Below, piece after piece: positions 35,848 through 46,269 of a DNA stretch of 64,000 bases. Source of the stretch: Bradyrhizobium sp. WD16 (GTDB taxonomy: Bacteria; Pseudomonadota; Alphaproteobacteria; Rhizobiales; Xanthobacteraceae); the NCBI RefSeq assembly GCF_024181725.1, contig NZ_CP028908.1, positions 4,267,501 through 4,331,500 on the forward strand, written 5' to 3'. Made by a program: the position numbers and the translations under genes. Numbering within the stretch: the stretch's first letter is position 1; every line of letters begins with the position of its first letter. Under the pieces are notes generated by a model, which was given only the letters and a program-made list of their open reading frames with translations, was not told the origin of the DNA and did no database searches.

Positions 35848-38124
35848 ATGGCGTATTGGCGCCGCTTCCCCCGCCAGATGCAGGCTGCCGCCGATGCCGC
35901 GGCGGCGCCCCCTCCGGTCGCGCCCGTTGCCAGGTCCGCCAAGCGCTCTCCGACCCGGATGATGCGTCAGTACGACCTGGTCGAACGGGTGCGGGCCTAT
36001 AACCCCAATACCGACGAGGACCTGCTGAACCGCGCCTACGTCTACGCCATGATGGCCCATGGCGAGCAGAAGCGGGCGTCGGGCGATCCCTATTTCTCCC
36101 ATCCCCTCGAGGTCGCGGCGATCCTGACCGACCTCAAGCTGGACGATGCCACCATCGTCGCGGCCCTGCTGCACGACACCATCGAGGATACCGAGGCGAC
36201 GCGGACCGAGATCGATCAGATTTTCGGTCATGAGATCGGAGCGCTGGTCGAAGGGCTGACCAAGCTCAAGCGGCTGGAACTCGTCTCCCGCGAGGCCAAG
36301 CAGGCCGAAAACCTGCGCAAGCTGCTGCTCGCCGTGGCCGATGACGTCCGTGTGCTGCTGGTCAAGCTCGCCGACCGGCTCCACAACATGCGCACCCTCG
36401 AATTCGTGCCGCCGGCGTCGCGACGTCGCGTCGCCGAGGAGACCATCGATATCTATGCGCCGCTCGCCGGTCGCATGGGTATGCACGAGATGCGCGAGGA
36501 ACTCGAGGATCTGTCGTTCCGCGAGCTCGATCCCGAGGCCCATACGGTGGTCAGCGGCCGGCTCGGCGCGCTCGCCGAGCGCAACCGCAACCTGATCGGC
36601 GAGATCGAGAGCCAGCTCTCCGCCAATCTGACCAAGCATGGCATCTCGGCCCGGGTGGCCGGGCGGCGCAAGCGGCCTTTCTCGATCTGGACCAAGATGG
36701 AGCGCAAGTCGGTCGGTTTCGAACAACTGTCCGACATTTTCGGCTTCCGCCTCGTCGTGAAGACGGTCGAGGAGTGCTACGCCGCGCTCGGCATCGTCCA
36801 CACCGTCTGGCCGATGGTCCCGGGCCGCTTCAAGGACTACATCTCGACGCCGAAGCAGAACGACTACCGCTCGCTGCACACCACCGTGATCGGTCCGGGC
36901 AAGCAGCGCGTCGAGCTGCAGATCCGCACCGAGGAAATGGATCGGGTCGCGGAATACGGCATCGCCGCCCACGCCTTCTACAAGGAGGGGGTGGGCTCGC
37001 CGACCGAAATGCTCAATCGGGAATCGAACGCCTTCGCCTGGCTCCGCCACACCGTCGAGGTGCTGTCCGAGGGCGCCAATCCGGAGGAGTTCCTCGAGCA
37101 TACCAAGCTCGAACTGTTCCATGACCAGGTGTTCTGCTTCACCCCCAAGGGCAAGCTGATCGCATTGCCGCGCGAGGCAAATGTCATCGACTTCGCCTAT
37201 GCGGTGCATACCGATGTCGGCAACAGCGCCGTGGGCTGCAAGATCAACGGCAAATTCGCGCCGCTGTCGTCGGAACTGCAGAACGGCGACGAGGTCGAGG
37301 TGCTGACCTCGCCGGCGCAGTCGGCGCCCCCGTCGGCCTGGGAATCGCTGGCGGTGACCGGGAAGGCTCGCGCCGCCATCCGGCGGGCCACCCGTGCGGC
37401 GGTGCGCGAGCAGTATGCCGGTCTCGGCCGGCGCATCGTCGAGCGCCTCTTCATTCGCGCCAAGATCGCTTACGACGACGACAAGCTGAAGGGGGCGCTG
37501 CCGCGGCTCGCCCGCACCTCGATCGAGGACGTGATGGCTGCGGTCGGCCGCGGCGAGATGAAGGCCTCCAACGTCGCTCGTGCGATGTATCCGGACTACA
37601 AGGAGGAACGTCTCGCCCTGTTCGGCGCCAAGAAGGAGGGCGCGGAGAAGGCGGTCAAGCCGGCGGCCAAATCGGCCATTCCGATCCGCGGCATCAACAG
37701 CGATCTGCCGGTCAAGTTCGCGCCGAACGGCGGCGCTGTGCCGGGAGACCGCATCGTCGGCATCGTCGCGCCGGGCGAGGGCATCACCATCTACCCGATC
37801 CAGTCGCCGGCGCTGAAGGATTTCGAGGACATGCCCGAGCGCTGGCTCGACGTTCGCTGGGACGTCGACGAGAGTTCGCCGCAGCGCTTCCCGGCGCGCC
37901 TGTTCGTGCAGAACGTCAATGAGCCCGGCAGCCTCGCTCAGATCGCGACGGTGATCGCCGAGCATGACGGCAATATCGACAACATCTCGATGAGCCGCCG
38001 CTCGCCCGATTTCACCGAACTCACCATCGACCTCGAAGTGTACGATCTCAAGCATCTCAGCGCCATCATCGCCCAGCTCCGTGCCAAGGCGGTGGTGGCG
38101 CAGGTCGAACGCGTCAATGGCTGA
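35848..38124 (+). CDS. rsh: Bifunctional (p)ppGpp synthetase/hydrolase
   Basis: RelA/SpoT homologue of 758 residues, the single stringent-response enzyme in most Hyphomicrobiales. It has an HD hydrolase domain with HDTIED (H109, D110), so hydrolysis should be active; a synthetase domain with QNDYRSLHTTVIGP and QIRTEEMDRVAEYGIAAH; a TGS domain (FCFTPKGKLIALPREANVIDFAYAVHTDVG, written in pieces here: FTPKGKLI, DFAYAVHTDVG); and a C-terminal ACT domain (NEPGSLAQIATVIAEHDGNI). Start 35848 has GAGG seven bases upstream; MMRQYDLVER at 35959 is a possible shorter start. It is downstream of rpoZ and upstream of pdxJ. Confidence 0.96.
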   Translation: MAYWRRFPRQMQAAADAAAAPPPVAPVARSAKRSPTRMMRQYDLVERVRAYNPNTDEDLLNRAYVYAMMAHGEQKRASGDPYFSHPLEVAAILTDLKLDDATIVAALLHDTIEDTEATRTEIDQIFGHEIGALVEGLTKLKRLELVSREAKQAENLRKLLLAVADDVRVLLVKLADRLHNMRTLEFVPPASRRRVAEETIDIYAPLAGRMGMHEMREELEDLSFRELDPEAHTVVSGRLGALAERNRNLIGEIESQLSANLTKHGISARVAGRRKRPFSIWTKMERKSVGFEQLSDIFGFRLVVKTVEECYAALGIVHTVWPMVPGRFKDYISTPKQNDYRSLHTTVIGPGKQRVELQIRTEEMDRVAEYGIAAHAFYKEGVGSPTEMLNRESNAFAWLRHTVEVLSEGANPEEFLEHTKLELFHDQVFCFTPKGKLIALPREANVIDFAYAVHTDVGNSAVGCKINGKFAPLSSELQNGDEVEVLTSPAQSAPPSAWESLAVTGKARAAIRRATRAAVREQYAGLGRRIVERLFIRAKIAYDDDKLKGALPRLARTSIEDVMAAVGRGEMKASNVARAMYPDYKEERLALFGAKKEGAEKAVKPAAKSAIPIRGINSDLPVKFAPNGGAVPGDRIVGIVAPGEGITIYPIQSPALKDFEDMPERWLDVRWDVDESSPQRFPARLFVQNVNEPGSLAQIATVIAEHDGNIDNISMSRRSPDFTELTIDLEVYDLKHLSAIIAQLRAKAVVAQVERVNG

Positions 38125-38247
38125 TGGCTGATGATCCAATCCGGAGTTCGCTTGTTCGCTTCCCGTGAGTAAACTTCGGATTCCACGACCCCACCGCGAC
38201 GGCGGCCGGTTCCGCTGCCGTCGCTCTCGCTCTCGGAGAAGAATTCC

Positions 38248-39015
38248 ATGTCGCCTCCGCCGCCGCTGCGTCTAGGAGTCAACGTCGACCACGTCGCCAC
38301 GCTGCGCAATGCGCGCGGCGGGCGGTCTCCCGATCCGGTACGCGCGGCGCTGATGGCGATCGAGGCCGGCGCCGACGGCATCACGGCCCATCTGCGCGAG
38401 GATCGCCGGCACATTCGCGACGACGATATGGCGCGCCTCATGGCCGAGATTTCCAAGCCGCTGAATTTCGAGATGGCCGCGACTCCCGAGATGCTGGCGA
38501 TCGCGCTCAAGACCGCGCCCCATGCCACCTGTCTCGTGCCGGAACGCCGCTCCGAGGTCACGACCGAGGGGGGGCTCGACCTCGTGACCCATGAGGCGGC
38601 GCTGCGGGCCTTCGTCGCCCGCCTGAAGGATGCCGGCATTCGCGTCTCGCTGTTCATCGACGCCGATCCCCGTCAGATCGAGACGGCCGCCCGTCTCGGC
38701 GCGCCGGTGATCGAGCTGCACACCGGCGCCTGGTGCCACGCCGTCGAGGAGGGACTCCAGGCCGAAGAGGAGACCGAGTGGCTGCGGCTCGCCGCTGGCG
38801 CGGCGCAGGCCGCGGAGCTGGGGCTGGAGGTCCATGCCGGCCACGGTCTCGACTTCGCCACCGCCGAGACGATTGCCGGGCTGCCCCAGGTGGTGGAGCT
38901 CAATATCGGGCATTTCATGATGGGCGAGGCGCTCTTCGCCGGCCTCGATGCGACGGTGAGAACGATGCGCGCCGCGATGGCGCGCGGGCGAAAGAACGCA
39001 GGGTTCGCCAAATGA
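38248..39015 (+). CDS. pdxJ: Pyridoxine 5'-phosphate synthase
   Basis: TIM-barrel enzyme that makes pyridoxine 5'-phosphate from 1-deoxyxylulose 5-phosphate and 3-amino-2-oxopropyl phosphate, 255 residues. Motifs are [17 protein letters not shown] at the N terminus (substrate and phosphate binding), [14 protein letters not shown] near 45, and [11 protein letters not shown] with [16 protein letters not shown] at the C terminus. It overlaps acpS by four bases (ATGA), the usual pdxJ-acpS coupling in proteobacteria. Confidence 0.97.
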   Translation: MSPPPPLRLGVNVDHVATLRNARGGRSPDPVRAALMAIEAGADGITAHLREDRRHIRDDDMARLMAEISKPLNFEMAATPEMLAIALKTAPHATCLVPERRSEVTTEGGLDLVTHEAALRAFVARLKDAGIRVSLFIDADPRQIETAARLGAPVIELHTGAWCHAVEEGLQAEEETEWLRLAAGAAQAAELGLEVHAGHGLDFATAETIAGLPQVVELNIGHFMMGEALFAGLDATVRTMRAAMARGRKNAGFAK

Positions 39016-39425
39016 TCCTCGGCATCGGCTCCGATCTGATTGATATCCGGCGAGTCGAAAAGGTGATCGAGCGCCACGGCGAGCGCTTCCTCGACCGTGT
39101 CTTCACTGACGTGGAGCGGGCGAAGGCGGGCCGGCGCGCCGCCAATGCCCGCATGGTGGTGGCGACCTATGCCAAGCGATTCGCCGCCAAGGAGGCCTGC
39201 AGCAAGGCGCTCGGCACCGGCATCCGTCAGGGGGTGTGGTGGCGGGACATGGGCGTCGTCAACCTGCCCGGCGGGCGGCCGACCATGCGCCTCACCGGCG
39301 GCGCGCAGGCCCGTCTGGAACTGCTGACCCCGCCTGGGTTCGAGGCCCGGATCGATCTGTCGATCACCGACGATTGGCCGCTCGCCCAGGCTTTCGTCAT
39401 CATTTCGGCCGTCCCCGGTCCCTAG
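39012..39425 (+). CDS. acpS: Holo-[acyl-carrier-protein] synthase
   Basis: Phosphopantetheinyl transferase (137 residues) that converts apo-ACP to holo-ACP. It begins [17 protein letters not shown] with the Mg-binding Asp in [24 protein letters not shown] carries the second metal ligand E of the AAKEA motif. The start overlaps the pdxJ stop. The stop codon TAG is the TAG of the first CTAG of the repeat array that starts at 39422, so the last residues may have been reshaped by the insertion. Confidence 0.96.
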   Translation: MILGIGSDLIDIRRVEKVIERHGERFLDRVFTDVERAKAGRRAANARMVVATYAKRFAAKEACSKALGTGIRQGVWWRDMGVVNLPGGRPTMRLTGGAQARLELLTPPGFEARIDLSITDDWPLAQAFVIISAVPGP

Positions 39426-39752
39426 TGTGGCGTCTCGCAATTGCCTATGCCCTTTGCGGCAAGCCCCTGTAGGCAATTGCGAGACATAAGCCACACTAGC
39501 GCTTTGATTTTGCTCGTGTCCTTTATGTCTCCGAATGACCGTGCGAGCGTGAGGCAAATGGGGCGGTCATTCGGAGACAGGACACTAGTGTCCCGGTTCT
39601 AACGTTCGTATCTCTTTGCCGCGAGCACTGATACGAACGTTAGAACCAAAGGGACACTAGCAATGATCGTGATTCTAGTGCGGTTTTGGATCTGACGCTC
39701 GTATGAAGAACTCGCTGCAATACTGATACGAGCGTCAGATCCACCGCACTAG
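39422..39752 (+). repeat. Complete A-B-C-D palindrome array
   Basis: A 39422-39499, B 39513-39588 (first boundary decayed to CTCG), C 39585-39660, D 39675-39752. The C-D linker is CAATGATCGTGATT. Compared with the array at 34626, C has stems GTTCTAACGTTCGTAT and ATACGAACGTTAGAAC where the other has TTTCC-type arms: both arms changed together. The first CTAG supplies the acpS stop codon. From 39753 to lepB at 40006 I see no gene. Confidence 0.97.
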
Positions 39753-40005
39753 TGGCCGGCGAATCCCCGGCTGCAGCCCCGGCCGGGGCCTGAGTCCGGC
39801 CGCCGGTCAAGGCGGCGTGCGCCCCCGAAAATTGCGAGCGCGGGTCAAAAATCACTGATTCGTCAAATGATTACGTAGATTTACCGGTTCCATTGATTGC
39901 GCCGGGCCGGACAACCGTCTACAACCGCGCGGGCGCTTCGCATGGGCCCAGCCGCCCGTCCGACCGGCCCACTGCGGCGGGCGCCCAACAGGACCAAGAA
40001 CGGGA

Positions 40006-40764
40006 ATGAGCGTGACATCTTCGACCAAGACCGAGGGCGGCGTCGGCGAAACCGTTCGCGTCGTCATCCACGCGCTTCTCATCGCGCTGGTCATCCGGAC
40101 CTTCCTGTTCCAGCCGTTCAATATTCCGTCGGGATCGATGAAGGCGACGCTGCTGGTCGGCGACTACCTGTTCGTCTCGAAATACTCTTACGGCTACAGC
40201 CACTATTCCTTCCCGCTCTCGCCGCCGTTGTTCTCCGGCCGCATCTTCGGCTCCGAGCCGTCACGCGGCGACATCGTCGTGTTCCGGCTGCCCAAGGACG
40301 ACACCACCGACTACATCAAGCGGGTGATCGGACTGCCGGGCGACCGCATCCAGATGAAGGAAGGTCTGCTCTACATCAACGACAAGCCGGTGCAGCGCGA
40401 GCGCCTGTCCGATTTCGTCGGTGAGGATCCTTGCGGATCCGACGCGACTGCGAGGGTGAAACGCTGGAAGGAGACGCTGCCGAACGGGGTCTCCTATGAG
40501 ACCCTCGACTGCGTCGACAACGGCTTCTACGACAACACCAGCGTCTACACCGTGCCGCCCGGCCATTTCTTCATGATGGGCGACAACCGTGACAATTCGA
40601 CCGACAGTCGCGTGCTGTCGGCGGTTGGCTATGTGCCTCTGGAGAACGTCATCGGTCGTGCCCAGATGATCTTCTTCTCGATCGCCGAGGGCGAGCAGGC
40701 ATGGCAGATCTGGCGCTGGCCGGTGTCGGTGCGCTGGAACAGAATTTTCCACATCGTGCGATGA
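40006..40764 (+). CDS. lepB: Signal peptidase I
   Basis: Membrane-bound Ser-Lys leader peptidase, 252 residues. One N-terminal membrane helix (VRVVIHALLIALVIRTFLF, about 17-35) leads into the catalytic box B, FNIPSGSMKATLL, with nucleophile S44. The general base is K105 in DYIKRVIGLPGDRI, and box E is MMGDNRDNSTDSR. It cleaves Sec and Tat signal peptides. It overlaps rnc by four bases and starts the lepB-rnc-era-recO group conserved in proteobacteria. Confidence 0.96.
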   Translation: MSVTSSTKTEGGVGETVRVVIHALLIALVIRTFLFQPFNIPSGSMKATLLVGDYLFVSKYSYGYSHYSFPLSPPLFSGRIFGSEPSRGDIVVFRLPKDDTTDYIKRVIGLPGDRIQMKEGLLYINDKPVQRERLSDFVGEDPCGSDATARVKRWKETLPNGVSYETLDCVDNGFYDNTSVYTVPPGHFFMMGDNRDNSTDSRVLSAVGYVPLENVIGRAQMIFFSIAEGEQAWQIWRWPVSVRWNRIFHIVR

Positions 40765-41582
40765 ACGACGACACGCATCTGATCCGGGCCCCAGCCAAGG
40801 CGGACGAGACCCCATCGCCGCCGCAAGCCGTCGCGCCGGAGCCTGCCCCGGCAAAGCGGGTGCGCAAGCGCGTCAGCACCAAGGCTGCCGCCAAGGAGAT
40901 CGAGGAGCGCATCGGTCATGCCTTCGCCGATCCCTCGCTGCTCGCCACCGCCTTCACCCATGTTTCGGCGCTGAAGTCCTCGCGCAGCCGCGCCGACAGC
41001 TACCAGCGTCTGGAATTTCTCGGCGATCACGTGCTCGGGCTGATCGTGTCCGACATGCTCTACCGCGCCTTTCCCAAGGCCGATGAAGGCGAATTGTCGA
41101 AGCGCCTCGCCGATCTCGTCCGCAAGGAAACCTGCGCCGAGGTCGCAAGGTCGCTCGGCCTGAACGAGGCGATCAAGCTCGGTACCGTCGGCGCCGGTGT
41201 CGGCGAGCGGCTGCGCAAGTCGGTGCTCGGCGACATTTGCGAGGCGGTGATCGGGGCGGTATTCCTCGACGGCGGCTATGTCGCTGCGGCACGCTTCGTC
41301 GAGGCGAACTGGACCGAGAGGATGCGCAAGCCGGCGCGGCCGTTGCGCGACGCCAAGACGGTGCTGCAGGAATGGGCCCAGGGCAAGGGCCTGCCGACGC
41401 CGGTCTATCGCGAGATCGAACGGACCGGTCCGCATCACGATCCGCGATTCCGCGTGGCGGTGGAACTGCCCGGGCTGGCCCCGGCCGAAGGCGTCGGCGG
41501 CAGCAAGCGCGCCGCGGAAAAGCTCGCCGCCCAGGCGATGCTCAAGCGTGAAGGCGTGCCGAGCGGCAACAATGACAGCTGA
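40761..41582 (+). CDS. rnc: Ribonuclease III
   Basis: Double-strand-specific endoribonuclease for rRNA and mRNA processing, 273 residues. The RNase III signature is RLEFLGDHVLGL near residue 88, with the downstream metal ligands in LGDICEAVIGAVFLDGG. The C-terminal dsRNA-binding domain spans about 205-270 (DAKTVLQEWAQGKGLP ... SKRAAEKLAAQAML). There is an unusual Pro/Ala/Lys-rich N-terminal extension of about 50 residues. The ATG overlaps the lepB stop; a longer frame to 40701 lies inside lepB. Confidence 0.96.
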   Translation: MNDDTHLIRAPAKADETPSPPQAVAPEPAPAKRVRKRVSTKAAAKEIEERIGHAFADPSLLATAFTHVSALKSSRSRADSYQRLEFLGDHVLGLIVSDMLYRAFPKADEGELSKRLADLVRKETCAEVARSLGLNEAIKLGTVGAGVGERLRKSVLGDICEAVIGAVFLDGGYVAAARFVEANWTERMRKPARPLRDAKTVLQEWAQGKGLPTPVYREIERTGPHHDPRFRVAVELPGLAPAEGVGGSKRAAEKLAAQAMLKREGVPSGNNDS

Positions 41583-42534
41583 CACAGACGCAACCGGGAC
41601 AGGCGCAACCGCGCCGGAGCATGCCGGGCCGGCCGCCGGATCGACGCGCTGCGGGTTCGTGGCGCTGATCGGCGCGCCCAATGTCGGCAAGTCGACCTTG
41701 GTGAATGCGCTGGTCGGCAGCAAGGTCACCATCGTCTCGCGCAAGGTGCAGACCACCCGGGCGCTGATCCGTGGCATCGTGGTCGAACAGGGCTCGCAGA
41801 TCATCCTGGTCGATACGCCCGGCATTTTCGCCCCGAAGCGCCGGCTCGACCGCGCCATGGTATCGACCGCCTGGAGCGGCGCCCACGATGCCGACCTCGT
41901 TTGCGTCCTGCTCGATGCCCGTGCCGGCATCGACGCCGAGGCCGATGCCATTCTCGCCAAGCTCGAGGCCGTCGCTCGCCCCAAGATGCTGGTGATCAAC
42001 AAGATCGATCTGGTGCCGCGGGACAAGCTCCTCGCCCTCACCAAGGCGGCCAATGAACGGCTTGCCTTCGTCCACACCTTCATGATCTCGGCATTGTCGG
42101 GGGATGGCGTCGACGACCTGCGCTCGGCGCTGGCGCAGGCCGTGCCGGAGGGGCCGTTCCATTATCCCGAGGACCAGATGTCGGATGCGCCGCTGCGCCA
42201 TCTGGCGGCCGAAATCACCCGGGAAAAGATCTATCGCAACCTGCACCAGGAGTTGCCCTATCAGTCCACTGTCGAAACCGACAGCTGGACCGAGCGCAAG
42301 GACGGATCGGTGCGGATCGAGCAGACGATCTATGTCGAGCGTGAAAGCCAGCGCAAGATCGTGCTCGGCAAGGGGGGCGCCACCATCAAGGTGATCGGCG
42401 CCGAAGCGCGCAAGGAAATCGCCGAGATCGTCGGCCAGCCGGTGCACCTGTTCCTGTTCGTCAAGGTGCGCGACAGCTGGGGCGACGATCCGGAGCGCTA
42501 TCGCGAAATGGGCCTGGAATTTCCGCAGGACTGA
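41572..42534 (+). CDS. era: GTPase Era
   Basis: Ribosome-assembly GTPase, 320 residues, which binds 16S rRNA near the 3' end. G1 is GAPNVGKST, G3 is DTPG (LVDTPGIF), G4 is NKIDLV and the effector region contains QTTRALIRGI. The C-terminal KH domain includes the GKGGATIKVIGAEARKEI loop. The start overlaps the rnc end by 11 bases in another frame. The N terminus has about 25 extra Thr/Ala/Gly-rich residues, so a later start cannot be excluded. Confidence 0.96.
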   Translation: MTADTDATGTGATAPEHAGPAAGSTRCGFVALIGAPNVGKSTLVNALVGSKVTIVSRKVQTTRALIRGIVVEQGSQIILVDTPGIFAPKRRLDRAMVSTAWSGAHDADLVCVLLDARAGIDAEADAILAKLEAVARPKMLVINKIDLVPRDKLLALTKAANERLAFVHTFMISALSGDGVDDLRSALAQAVPEGPFHYPEDQMSDAPLRHLAAEITREKIYRNLHQELPYQSTVETDSWTERKDGSVRIEQTIYVERESQRKIVLGKGGATIKVIGAEARKEIAEIVGQPVHLFLFVKVRDSWGDDPERYREMGLEFPQD

Positions 42535-42558
42535 TCCGGTCGCGGGCGAGGCGGAGCG

Positions 42559-43323
42559 ATGGAATGGAGCGATGAAGGCATCGTGCTTGGCGTGCGTCGC
42601 CATGGCGAGGCCAATGCCATTGCCGAATTGCTGACCCGCGGCCATGGCCGCCATCTCGGCATGGTGCGCGGTGGCGCCGGCACCCGGCTCCGGCCGCTGC
42701 TGCAGCCGGGCAATACCGTCAGCGCCACCTGGCGTGCGCGCCTCGACGAGCATCTCGGCTTCTATCAGATCGATGGTATCCGTCTGCGCGCCGGCACCAT
42801 GCTGGGCTCGTCCCATGGAGCCTATGGCGCGACGCATCTGTCGGCGCTGGCGCGGCTGTTGCCGGAGCGCGATCCGCACGGGGACATCTATGAAAGCCTC
42901 GAGGGCATTCTCGACGACTTCGATGATCCCCGGGTGGCGGCGGTGCAGATGGTTCGGTTCGAGCTCGCGATGCTTGCCGAGCTCGGCTTCGGCCTTGATC
43001 TTGCCCATTGCGCCGCCACTGGCGTCACCACCGAGTTGATCTATGTCTCGCCGAAATCGGGCAACGCGGTCTCGCGTCAGGCCGGCGAACCGTGGCGCGA
43101 CCGTTTGTTGCGGCTGCCGCCGTTCCTGCGCGGGGAGGCTGATCCGTCCTGTTCGGTTGCCGATCTGCGTGACGGCTTCGCCCTGACCGGACTGTTCCTG
43201 ATGCGCCATGTGCTGGAGCCGCGCGGCCAGCGCCACTCCGACGCCCGCGAGGGGTTCATCGCCGCAGTCCTGCGCCGTGCCGGCGAGGCTCCGTCGCCGA
43301 TGCCGCTCGGCTCGTCAACGTGA
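42559..43323 (+). CDS. recO: DNA repair protein RecO
   Basis: Recombination mediator that loads RecA with RecR, 254 residues. The N-terminal OB-fold begins [21 protein letters not shown] and continues [14 protein letters not shown], followed by the helical C-terminal domain ([31 protein letters not shown]). Alphaproteobacterial RecO proteins usually lack a full zinc finger, and only scattered cysteines are seen here. It lies 24 bp after era on the same strand and ends the group. Confidence 0.95.
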   Translation: MEWSDEGIVLGVRRHGEANAIAELLTRGHGRHLGMVRGGAGTRLRPLLQPGNTVSATWRARLDEHLGFYQIDGIRLRAGTMLGSSHGAYGATHLSALARLLPERDPHGDIYESLEGILDDFDDPRVAAVQMVRFELAMLAELGFGLDLAHCAATGVTTELIYVSPKSGNAVSRQAGEPWRDRLLRLPPFLRGEADPSCSVADLRDGFALTGLFLMRHVLEPRGQRHSDAREGFIAAVLRRAGEAPSPMPLGSST

Positions 43324-43350
43324 GCGCAACTCCCTGCAATGCGTCGCCCT

Positions 43351-43382
43351 CAAAGCAAAACGGGCCGCGCTGGGCGGCCCGT
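43351..43382 (-). terminator. Terminator of the small secreted protein gene
   Basis: A 9-bp GC stem (ACGGGCCGC / GCGGCCCGT, loop of five) that on the minus strand is followed by TTTTGCTTTG. It lies between the convergent recO and small secreted protein genes and fits the latter best. Confidence 0.8.
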
Positions 43383-43432
43383 CGGACGTCAATGACAGCT
43401 GCCCCGGTGGCTGCGGGGCAGAGAGAGGGCGA

Positions 43433-43717
43433 TCAGTACCAGCCCCACGGGCGCGGCCCATAGTAATAGGGACGCGGCGCGTAGTAGCGGGGGCGCGGCG
43501 CGTAATAGCCGCCACCATAGTACCCGCCATCGACGTCGACGCAGCGGCGAACCCAGCGATAGCCGTTCCAGAAGCGGGTGCAGCGGACATAGACCTGTTC
43601 GGCCGCGCGGTCGGCCTTGGCAACGCCGGGCAGCGTCATGGCTTCGGCGCGGTTGACGCCCAGCGCACCGGCGGCGAGGGCCGCGACGGCTGCTGAAGCT
43701 AAGATGAAACGACGCAT
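43433..43717 (-). CDS. Small secreted Gly/Tyr/Pro-rich protein
   Basis: A 94-residue exported protein. Residues 1-26 form a Sec signal peptide (MRRFILASAAVAALAAGALG ... AEA). The mature part has a short conserved segment with two cysteines, YVRCTRFWNGYRWVRRCVD, possibly disulfide-bonded, and a Tyr/Gly/Pro/Arg-rich tail with repeats of YYAPRP and YYGPRP ending GWY. Proteins of this layout are common in Bradyrhizobium relatives and have no known function; the tail suggests cell-envelope or surface association. It has its own terminator, and is divergent from parC. Confidence 0.82.
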   Translation of the reverse strand: MRRFILASAAVAALAAGALGVNRAEAMTLPGVAKADRAAEQVYVRCTRFWNGYRWVRRCVDVDGGYYGGGYYAPRPRYYAPRPYYYGPRPWGWY

Positions 43718-43915
43718 CGATATCCTCCTGTTCCCGACGCCCTCCGGCAGGGCCGCATGTTGCGATGGCCGGACTGTAGTTCAGGAGACAGCCGGCTTCC
43801 AGCATTGGTTCCGTCGACTCGGCGCCAGGTTCAATGATGCGTCACCAAATGCGGACAAGTCGTGGCCGGTGAATTCATTCCTTGTTCATAGGGGCGACAG
43901 GAGTTAACGGGAGGC

Positions 43916-46171
43916 ATGGGCAAGAGACTGATTCCACCCGAACCCGCCGAGGTCGAGGAAGTCGCACTGCGCGAAGCGCTGGAGGAGCGCTACCTCGCTT
44001 ACGCGCTGTCGACCATCATGCACCGGGCGCTGCCTGACGCGCGCGATGGCCTCAAGCCGGTGCACCGCCGGCTGCTCCACGCCATGCGCCAGCTCCGCCT
44101 GGAACCGGGCGGCGGCTTCAAGAAGTCGGCCCGCGTGGTCGGCGACACCATCGGTAAATTCCATCCGCACGGCGACCAGTCGGTCTACGACGCCCTGGTT
44201 CGCCTCGCCCAGGATTTCGCCCAGCGCTATCCCCTGGTGGATGGCCAGGGCAACTTCGGCAATGTGGACGGCGATAACGCCGCCGCCATGCGTTACACCG
44301 AGGCCCGCCTCACCGAAGTGGCCCGCCTCCTGCTCGAGGGCATCGACGAGGATGCCGTCGATTTTCGCGCCAATTACGATGGCAGCGAGCAGGAGCCGGT
44401 GGTGCTGCCCGGGGCCTTCCCGAATCTTCTCGCCAATGGATCGCAGGGCATCGCGGTCGGCATGGCGACCGCGATCCCGCCGCACAACGCCGCCGAACTG
44501 TGCGACGCGGCACTGCATCTCATCGACAAGCCGCAGGCGAAGTCGCGCAACCTGATGCGCTGGGTCAAAGGCCCCGACTTCCCCACCGGCGGCATCGTGG
44601 TGGATTCGCAGGAGAGCATCGCCGAGGCCTACGCCACCGGCCGCGGCTCGTTCCGCGTCCGCGCCAAGTGGCACCAGGAGGAGGGCGCCCGCGGCACCTG
44701 GACGGTCGTCGTCACCGAGATTCCCTGGCTGGTGCAGAAGTCGCGGCTGATCGAGAAGATCGCCGAGCTGCTCAATGAGCGCAAACTGCCGCTGCTCGGC
44801 GACATCAGAGACGAATCCGCCGAGGACGTCCGTATCGTCATCGAGCCGAAATCGCGCACGGTCGATCCCGGCCTGCTGATGGAATCGCTGTTCAAGCTCA
44901 CCGAGCTGGAGAGCCGGATTCCGCTCAATCTCAACGTGCTGGTGAAGGGCCGGATCCCGAAAGTGCTCGGCCTCGCCGAGGTGCTGCGGGAATGGCTCGA
45001 TCATCGCCGCGAGGTGCTGCTGCGCCGCTCCAACTATCGGCGCCAGCAGATCGAGAACCGCCTCGAAGTTCTCGGCGGCTATCTGATCGCCTACCTCAAC
45101 CTCGACGAGGTGATCCGCATCATCCGCACCGAGGACGAGCCCAAGCCGGTGCTGATGAAAACCTTCAGCCTGACCGAAGTCCAGGCGGACGCCATCCTCA
45201 ACATGCGCCTGCGCTCGCTGCGCAAGCTCGAGGAAATGGAGATCAGGAGCGAGGACAAGAAGCTCCGCGCGGAACTCAAGGGCATCCAGGCGATCCTCGG
45301 CTCCGAGACCGCGCAGTGGGCGAGGGTCGGCGAGGAGATTCGTTCGGTGCGCGAGAAGTTCGGCCCGAAGACGCCGCTCGGCAAGCGTCGGACCCAGTTC
45401 GCCGAAGCTCCCGAGCACGACCTCGCCGCGATGGAAGAGGCGCTGGTCGAGCGCGAGCCGATTACGGTCGTGGTGTCGGACAAGGGCTGGGTGCGCACGC
45501 TGAAGGGGCAGGTCGCCGATCTCTCCAACCTGACCTTCAAGACCGACGATCATCTCGCCTATGCCTTCTTCGCCGAGACCACTTCGAAGCTTCTGCTGTT
45601 CGCCACCAATGGCCGCTTCTACACGCTCGACGCGGCCAAGCTGCCGGGCGGTCGCGGCCATGGCGAACCGATCCGCATGTTCATCGACATGGAGCAGGAT
45701 GCTGCAATCGTCGCGCTGTTCGTCAACAAGGGGGGCCGCAAGTTCCTGGTCGCGAGCCACGATGGCCAGGGCTTCGTCGTCAACGAGGACGACTGCATCG
45801 CCAATACCCGCAAGGGCAAGCAGGTGCTCAACGTCGCGCCGCCGAACGAGGCGCGCGCACTGACGCCGGTCGACGGCGACACGGTGGCGGTGATCGGCGA
45901 CAATCGCAAGATGCTGGTGTTCGGCCTCGATCAGGTGCCGGAGATGGCGCGCGGTCGCGGTGTGCGTCTGCAGCGCTACAAGGACGGCGGCCTGTCGGAC
46001 ATCGTCACCTTCAATGCCAAGGACGGCCTGACCTGGCGCGATTCCGCCGGACGCGTATTCGGCACCAGCATGAAGGAGCTGGCCGACTGGCGCGGCAGCC
46101 GGGCCGATGCCGGGCGCCTGCCGCCGAAGGGCTTCCCGAAATCGAACAAGTTCGGCAAGACCATCGAATGA
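43916..46171 (+). CDS. parC: DNA topoisomerase IV subunit A
   Basis: Breakage-reunion subunit of topoisomerase IV, 751 residues, for decatenation of daughter chromosomes. The active-site tyrosine is Y127 in [12 protein letters not shown]. The quinolone region [17 protein letters not shown] (81-97) keeps D87, Q88, S89 and Y91. It is assigned to ParC rather than GyrA because the C-terminal domain lacks a GyrA box and the N terminus ([22 protein letters not shown]) is that of alphaproteobacterial ParC. The start follows GGGAGG by only one base, unusually close. parE is not in the window. Confidence 0.95.
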   Translation: MGKRLIPPEPAEVEEVALREALEERYLAYALSTIMHRALPDARDGLKPVHRRLLHAMRQLRLEPGGGFKKSARVVGDTIGKFHPHGDQSVYDALVRLAQDFAQRYPLVDGQGNFGNVDGDNAAAMRYTEARLTEVARLLLEGIDEDAVDFRANYDGSEQEPVVLPGAFPNLLANGSQGIAVGMATAIPPHNAAELCDAALHLIDKPQAKSRNLMRWVKGPDFPTGGIVVDSQESIAEAYATGRGSFRVRAKWHQEEGARGTWTVVVTEIPWLVQKSRLIEKIAELLNERKLPLLGDIRDESAEDVRIVIEPKSRTVDPGLLMESLFKLTELESRIPLNLNVLVKGRIPKVLGLAEVLREWLDHRREVLLRRSNYRRQQIENRLEVLGGYLIAYLNLDEVIRIIRTEDEPKPVLMKTFSLTEVQADAILNMRLRSLRKLEEMEIRSEDKKLRAELKGIQAILGSETAQWARVGEEIRSVREKFGPKTPLGKRRTQFAEAPEHDLAAMEEALVEREPITVVVSDKGWVRTLKGQVADLSNLTFKTDDHLAYAFFAETTSKLLLFATNGRFYTLDAAKLPGGRGHGEPIRMFIDMEQDAAIVALFVNKGGRKFLVASHDGQGFVVNEDDCIANTRKGKQVLNVAPPNEARALTPVDGDTVAVIGDNRKMLVFGLDQVPEMARGRGVRLQRYKDGGLSDIVTFNAKDGLTWRDSAGRVFGTSMKELADWRGSRADAGRLPPKGFPKSNKFGKTIE

Positions 46172-46269
46172 GGCGTCTTGCGCTTCGCCAACCATTGCGG
46201 GGCGAGGTTCTTGCGTGACACTCTCCGCCGCGCCCCGCAGATCGGGCGCGGCAATCGAGGGCGAGCAGC

